NCBI GenBank assembly: GCA_027604705.1
Contig: JADHYV010000009.1
Coordinates: 434,001-498,000, forward strand
Direction of reading: 5' to 3'
From: Allomyces arbusculus
Lineage: Eukaryota; Blastocladiomycota; Blastocladiomycetes; Blastocladiales; Blastocladiaceae
DNA: 64,000 bases
In this document: positions 59,507 to 64,000 of the stretch, one piece after another
How positions within the stretch are numbered: the stretch's first letter is position 1
Layout: every line of letters begins with the position of its first letter
Notes under the pieces: generated by a model
Told to the model about the DNA's origin: nothing
Database searches by the model: none
The model's input: the letters and a program-made list of their open reading frames with translations, nothing else
Made by a program: the position numbers and the translations under genes

Positions 59507-61976
59507 ATGGTGGGTGCCGACCTGCTGCCTTTCCGCTTGCAAATTGAGCGCACCGGACCTTACACACGCGCGTCAACCCGCGAACTATTAGGCCGAAGCG
59601 GTCAAAGTCGTTGTGCGATGCCGGCCCTTTTCCGAAAAGGAGCGCGCGGCCGGTCACTCGTGCATCGTCGACGTGGACGAGGCCCGCAACTGCGTGACGA
59701 TCACGGCGCCCAAGCTCACCGACGGCAGCGGCTCGAGTGACGGCGGCAAGCCCACCCCGGGCGCAGGCGCGGACCCGCCCAAGTCGTTCACGTTCGACTC
59801 GGTGTTTGACGCCAACTGCAAGCAGCTCGACGTCTACAACAAGACGGCGCGGCCGATTGTCGAGTCGGTTCTCGAGGGCTACAATGGCACTATCTTTGCG
59901 TTTGGGCAAACGGGCACGGGCAAGACGTTTTCCATGGAGGGCATTCGCGACGTGCCGGAACTGCGCGGGATCATTCCCAACTCGTTTGTGCACATTTTCT
60001 CGCACATTGCTGCGGCGCCCGCGGGCGTCAAGTTTCTCGTGCGCGCCAGCTACCTGGAAATTTACAACGAGGAAGTGCGCGATTTGCTCTCGAGCAACCC
60101 GTCCAAGCTCGACCTCAAGGAGCACCCGGACATGGGCGTCTACGTCAAGGACCTATCGTCGTTTGTCGTCAAGGACGTGGACGAAATGGACAAGCTTATG
60201 AACCAAGGTAACAAGAACCGATCGGTCGGGTTCACGGAAATGAACGCGCGGTCGTCGCGGTCGCACTCGATTTTCACGATCACGATTGAAATGAGTGAGA
60301 CGCGCGACGGCAAGGAGTGCATTCGTGCCGGCAAATTGCACCTCGTCGACTTGGCCGGGTCGGAGCGGCAGAGCAAGACGGGCGCCACGGGCGACCGGCT
60401 CAAGGAAGCGACCAAGATCAACTTGAGCTTGAGTTGTCTCGGCAACGTGATCAAGGCCCTCGTCGACGGCAAGGCCTCGCATATCCCGTACCGTGACTCG
60501 AAACTCACGCGGCTGCTCCAGGACTCGCTCGGCGGGAACGCGAAGACCATGATGATTGCCACCATGTCGCCCGCGTCCTACAATTACGAGGAGACGATTT
60601 CGACGCTGCGGTACGCGAGCCGCGCCAAGAACATCAAGAACAAGCCCAAGGTCAACGAGGACCCGAAAGACGCGATGCTGCGCATGTTCCAGGAGGAGAT
60701 TGCGTGGCTCAAGGCGCAGCTCGAGACTGATGGCGCGGGCGGAGCAGACGAGGAAGGGGACGAGGCCGATGGCGAGTTCGAGGGCGCCGATGAGGCTGCA
60801 ACGGCGAGTGCGGCGGGCGGCTCGAGCGACGCTGTCCCAGCCGCCGCGGCCGCAGGAGCAGACGGTAACGTTGGCGCGTCGCTCAACGCGTCGGGCATGG
60901 AGCGGCGCAAAAAGGCCGGCTTGACCGATGAGGAAATGCGCGTCATGGAGGAGCGCATCGAGCAGGAAAAGCGCGCGATTCTCGAGAGCAAGGACATGAT
61001 CGAGTCAGAAAAGCAGACAATTCTCGCCGAGTTGAACCGGCGGCAAGAGGAGATTGATCACGAGCGGCGCGCGCGCGAGGAACTCGTCAACAAGCTTGAG
61101 CAAATGGAGAGCAAGCTGCTCGTCGGCGGCGTCAACATTCTCGACAAGGAGGTGCAGCAGCGTGAGGAGCTCGCGCGGCAAGCAGCCGAGCTCGAGGAAC
61201 GCAAGCGGCAGCAGCTCCTGCTACACCAGCAGCTGCAACAAGAGGAGGAGGCCGCGCTGCAAATGGAGGAGGAGTACAACTCGCTACAGGACGAGGCAGC
61301 GGCCAAGACGCAAAAGATCAAGAAGCTATGGACGATTCTCATGACGCACAAGGCCGAGCTTAAGGACCTGACCGAGGAGTACCAGCGCGAGCGCGAGGAT
61401 TTGCTTGACACGATCCGCGACTTGTCGCGCGAGCTCAAGTGGAAGATGAAGCTCGTCGAGCGGTTTATTCCCGACGAGGAAATGTCGTGGATCGAGAGCC
61501 AGAGCACGTGGGACGAGGTCAACGAGCAGTGGCACGTTCGCTTCGCGAGCCACGCTGGCAACAATATTCGCGGCCCGCAACACGGCGCTCATCGGCATTT
61601 CCACCATTTGCCGCGAGCGCAGCAGCTCGCAAACGGCGGCGGCGGCGGTGGCGGGCTCGTGAGTGCGTCGCCGGCGCCGGGCATGAACGACATCAACTCT
61701 TGGACGCCCGTCTACCCGACCGAGACTATCTACCTGTCGTACGACGGCCAAGTGCGACCGGCGGGGAACGGGAGGACAAGTGCGCTGGGCTCAGCAGCGG
61801 CCGCGTCGATGCGCGGCAAGGCCAACTCGCCGAACGGCCACACGGCGCGGCCACAAGCGGCAAGGACCAAGAGCGGGGCAAGATCCGCCGTTGTCGCCGC
61901 ATCAGCCAAGCCGAAAGTGGTGGAAGACGCTCCGACTGCTCGTGGACTTGTGACAAAGCCAAAACATTACGCATAG
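59507..61976 (+). CDS. KIF3B: Kinesin-2 motor, KIF3B type (intraflagellar transport)
   Basis: The coding part of exon 1 is the ATG alone (59507-59509). It is followed by intron GTGGGTGCC...ATTAG and a single exon from 59592, total 795 residues. The motor begins AEAVKVVVRCRPFSEKERAA. P-loop: FAFGQTGTGKTFSMEGIRDV. Kinesin-2 blocks: GVYVKDLSSFVVKDVDEMDK, then NRSVGFTEMNARSSRSHSIF (switch I), VDLAGSERQ (switch II) and SKLTRLLQDSLGGNAKT. The neck reads KNIKNKPKVNEDPKDAMLRM, identical in style to KIF3B. A charged insert, a coiled coil and the SKLLVGGVNI block follow; the tail ends RGLVTKPKHYA (human SRGLVPK). It drives anterograde intraflagellar transport as a heterodimer with KIF3A. Strong evidence for a flagellated stage. 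Confidence 0.95.
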
Positions 61977-62390
61977 CTCGGACTGGGTGGAGAGGGAAGA
62001 CGCGACGATACCAATACATTTATGGTTTTGCTCGATCCGCTGCGCAGCATTGCTCTGGCGGAAACGCCGGCACTAAAAGGAGATCGCACGGGCTGCGAAA
62101 ATCTAAGTTCGGCTCCCAACAAGCAACACATGACCGCGTCGCAAGAGAACGACCAACGAATTCATTCCTCACAAAGGCGCATTGATCGTTCGAACCTTGG
62201 CCAACAATCGACCTGGCACTCGCTGCAAAAGACTCGATCAACAACGACTCGCGCTCGTGGTGCTGCAGCTGAGCGCACGACGAGGCCTGTCCAGCTGCAA
62301 GTGACAGGGTCATCGGCCAGCAAGCAGCAGCAACTCGACGAAGATTGAGTCTTTGTGGGCGCGGCGTACTGCTCGCGCAAGGCTACCAGC
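61977..62390. other. Region between kinesin-2 and formin genes
   Basis: About 414 bp between two plus-strand genes. No RNA gene or repeat recognised. Confidence 0.3.
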
Positions 62391-64000
62391 ATGTCGTTTT
62401 TCAAGAGCATCTCGCCGAAAAAGAAACGCAGCTCGCTGTCGAAGTCCGATGGCAATATTTTCGGCCACTCGCCGACGAGCCCGACAGGCGGGGCCGCGGG
62501 AGGGGATCCGGGGAGCCCCGGCGGTTATCGGGACGTGCGTCTCGGCAGCTCACCATTCGGGCCGGACGACGGTATTGGCGACGTCTCGCTTGGATCGATG
62601 TTTGCGCTGGCCATGCCGGACGACCACGAGCTAGACGTGCAGTTTACCAGATTGATGGTCAGTCGATCGTTTCCAGGCGTCGTAAACCCGATGCGGATCA
62701 GGTAAGCTAACACGACACTCCTTATTTAGGGGGAGATGGGACTGTCGGGCGACAAGGCCAAGGCCATGAGCGCGCTCTCCAAGGAAAAGAAATGGCGGCT
62801 GATTTCTCAACACGTACAGCAAAGCGTACGTTTCAGGGTGGAGTGGTTTTGCAAGCAAGTCGGTAACTCATTTGGAATTCGGCACCCGGAATAGTCGCGC
62901 GGCGTGGTCAAGAAGCACGTTCACGATCTCGTCACCGAGCTTCAGCAATTTGCCAGCCTGCCGATCAGTGCCGAGACGGCCCAGTTTCTCAACACGCTCG
63001 AGGTGTCGGCTCGCACAGAGCCTGTGAGGTCCGTCTTCGACTTCATTTCCCGCCTCTCGTTTACCGCGCGTGTTGCTCCTGACCCACTATGTGGTGATTT
63101 TTCTAGTTGGGTCGTGGATTTTCTGAACCAGAACGGGCTCGAGTTTTTGTTTCGCGTGCTCGAAACGTTGGGCTCGCGGCCCTGGCTCGACCTCACGCAT
63201 TGCGCTGCGACGCTGCACTCGTGCGCACGGTGCCTCAAGGCCATTATCAACACGAGCAAGGGGCTCGATGCCGTGCTCGGGTTCCCGAACGGCATCCACT
63301 GGCTCATGGCGGCGTACCCGGTGCTCAGCATCGACGATCCGGCGGTCAAGAACGCGAAAAAGACCATTCTCGAAATTCTCGCCGTCATGTGCTTTATTTC
63401 GTCGGGGCTCGACCATGTCTTGGAGAGCGCGACCAAGTATAAACTGGCCAACCGCGAGCCGCATCGGTTTTGGACGATTGTGCGCGACTTGGAGGTTGAA
63501 GATGATGAGTTTCAAGTTCGTTGACTGTGACATCTCCATACTCGAGCATTCTGCCGCAAGCTGACCGGTTTTGCTCCGCACTCATTTAGCTCGTCGCCAT
63601 GAGTTTCATCAACGCGGCCGTGAACGCGTCGCCCGACCTCAACACGCGTCTCGCGCTGCGCTTCGAATTTCTCGATTTCGGGTTCCAGGCCGTGTTGACC
63701 CGGGTCAAGACGACGGGCAGTCCGGACGTGCAAAAGCAGGCCACTATCTTTCTCGACGAGGCCAAGGAAGACGCGTCGCCCGACACGGTCAATCCGACGG
63801 CGTGGACCATGCCGCGCATTGACGTACTCTCGCTGCTTCCCACCACGGCCGAAGACGACGAAGATACGGCGCGGTCGAAGCGTACCAAAGACCTGTTTGT
63901 CGCGCTCACTGCCAAACTGCAGCTCTTGCCCCAGGACGCGCAGCGGCGCGAGAGATGTCTCGCGATATTGAACCAGGTCATGAACTACGTCCTGACGGGA
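62391..64000 (+). CDS. Diaphanous-related formin, N-terminal GBD/FH3 part (3' end outside window)
   Basis: The gene starts at ATG 62391 (MSFFKSISPKKKRSS) and runs off the right edge. Exons: 62391-62657, 62730-62825, 62895 to about 63034, about 63110-63513, about 63590 onward. Read in order they give MFALAMPDDHELDVQFTRLM (the GBD start), LSKEKKWRLISQHVQQ, then VDFLNQNGLEFLFRVLETLG, CLKAIINTSKGLDAVLGFPN, ILEILAVMCFISSGLDHVLE, and the FH3 part MSFINAAVNASPDLNTRLAL, RFEFLDFGFQAVL. Rho GTPases bind the GBD/FH3 and release autoinhibition; the actin-nucleating FH2 domain lies beyond the window. The intron in front of WVVDFL joins GTGAG|GTCCGT...TTTCTAG. All junctions so far keep frame. Confidence 0.88.

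Overview
This window is a gene-dense, GC-rich nuclear segment from a flagellated (zoospore-forming) early-diverging fungus. Blastocladiomycota, or failing that a chytrid-like lineage, is the best guess. I read about 28 genes on both strands. Most are split by short (about 45-100 nt) GT-AG introns. The fungal signal comes from the oleate-type desaturase, the compact introns and the general gene style. The flagellum signal comes from two ciliary genes, a nephrocystin-4 homologue and a KIF3B-type kinesin-2, which non-flagellated fungi lack. A DDRGK1 homologue (UFM1 pathway) and UBR7 also point away from the yeasts.

Layout. 1-7.3 kb: end of a PH-domain gene (+), DNAJC11 (-), NRDE2 (+). 7.3-11.7 kb: NPHP4 (-). 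11.7-12.9 kb: AT-richer gene-poor gap. 12.9-21.4 kb: DDRGK1 (-), TBC1D13-like RabGAP (+), UBR7 (-), a divergent alkaline-ceramidase-like membrane protein (-), METTL21-type methyltransferase (+). 21.5-28.1 kb: unrecognised basic protein (-), peroxisomal ABCD transporter (+), EMC4 (-), alpha/beta hydrolase (+). 28.6-39.5 kb: SMC3 cohesin (+), NOA1/YqeH mitochondrial GTPase (-), XPG/Rad2 nuclease (+). 39.5-47.9 kb: AT-richer gap, a membrane-anchored pseudokinase (+), FGAM synthase (+). 48.7-54.9 kb: HMG-box protein (-) whose promoter and start codon lie in a tandem-repeat array, a WD40 protein with a SUMO-interacting-like motif (-), delta-12 desaturase (-). 55.7-64 kb: PIN4 parvulin (+), CobW-family GTPase (-), NDUFA1 complex I subunit (+), kinesin-2 (+), and the N-terminal half of a diaphanous-type formin (+, runs off the window).

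The genes are housekeeping neighbours, not an operon or cluster. Functional links: NPHP4 (transition zone) and kinesin-2 (intraflagellar transport) serve the flagellum. EMC4 and DDRGK1 act at the ER membrane. DNAJC11, NOA1 and NDUFA1 act in mitochondria. The ABCD transporter and desaturase handle fatty acids. SMC3, XPG, UBR7, NRDE2 and the HMG protein act on chromatin, DNA or RNA.

The most unusual items are (1) a transmembrane protein-kinase fold that has lost the beta3 lysine, the HRD aspartate and the DFG aspartate, (2) the HMG gene starting inside a degenerate minisatellite, (3) two apparent GC-AG introns, and (4) microexons that carry single ATPase motifs (SMC3 P-loop in 39 nt, ABCD Walker B in 19 nt). 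I saw no rRNA, convincing tRNA, CRISPR array or recognisable transposon. All exon joins were read by eye and are predictions.
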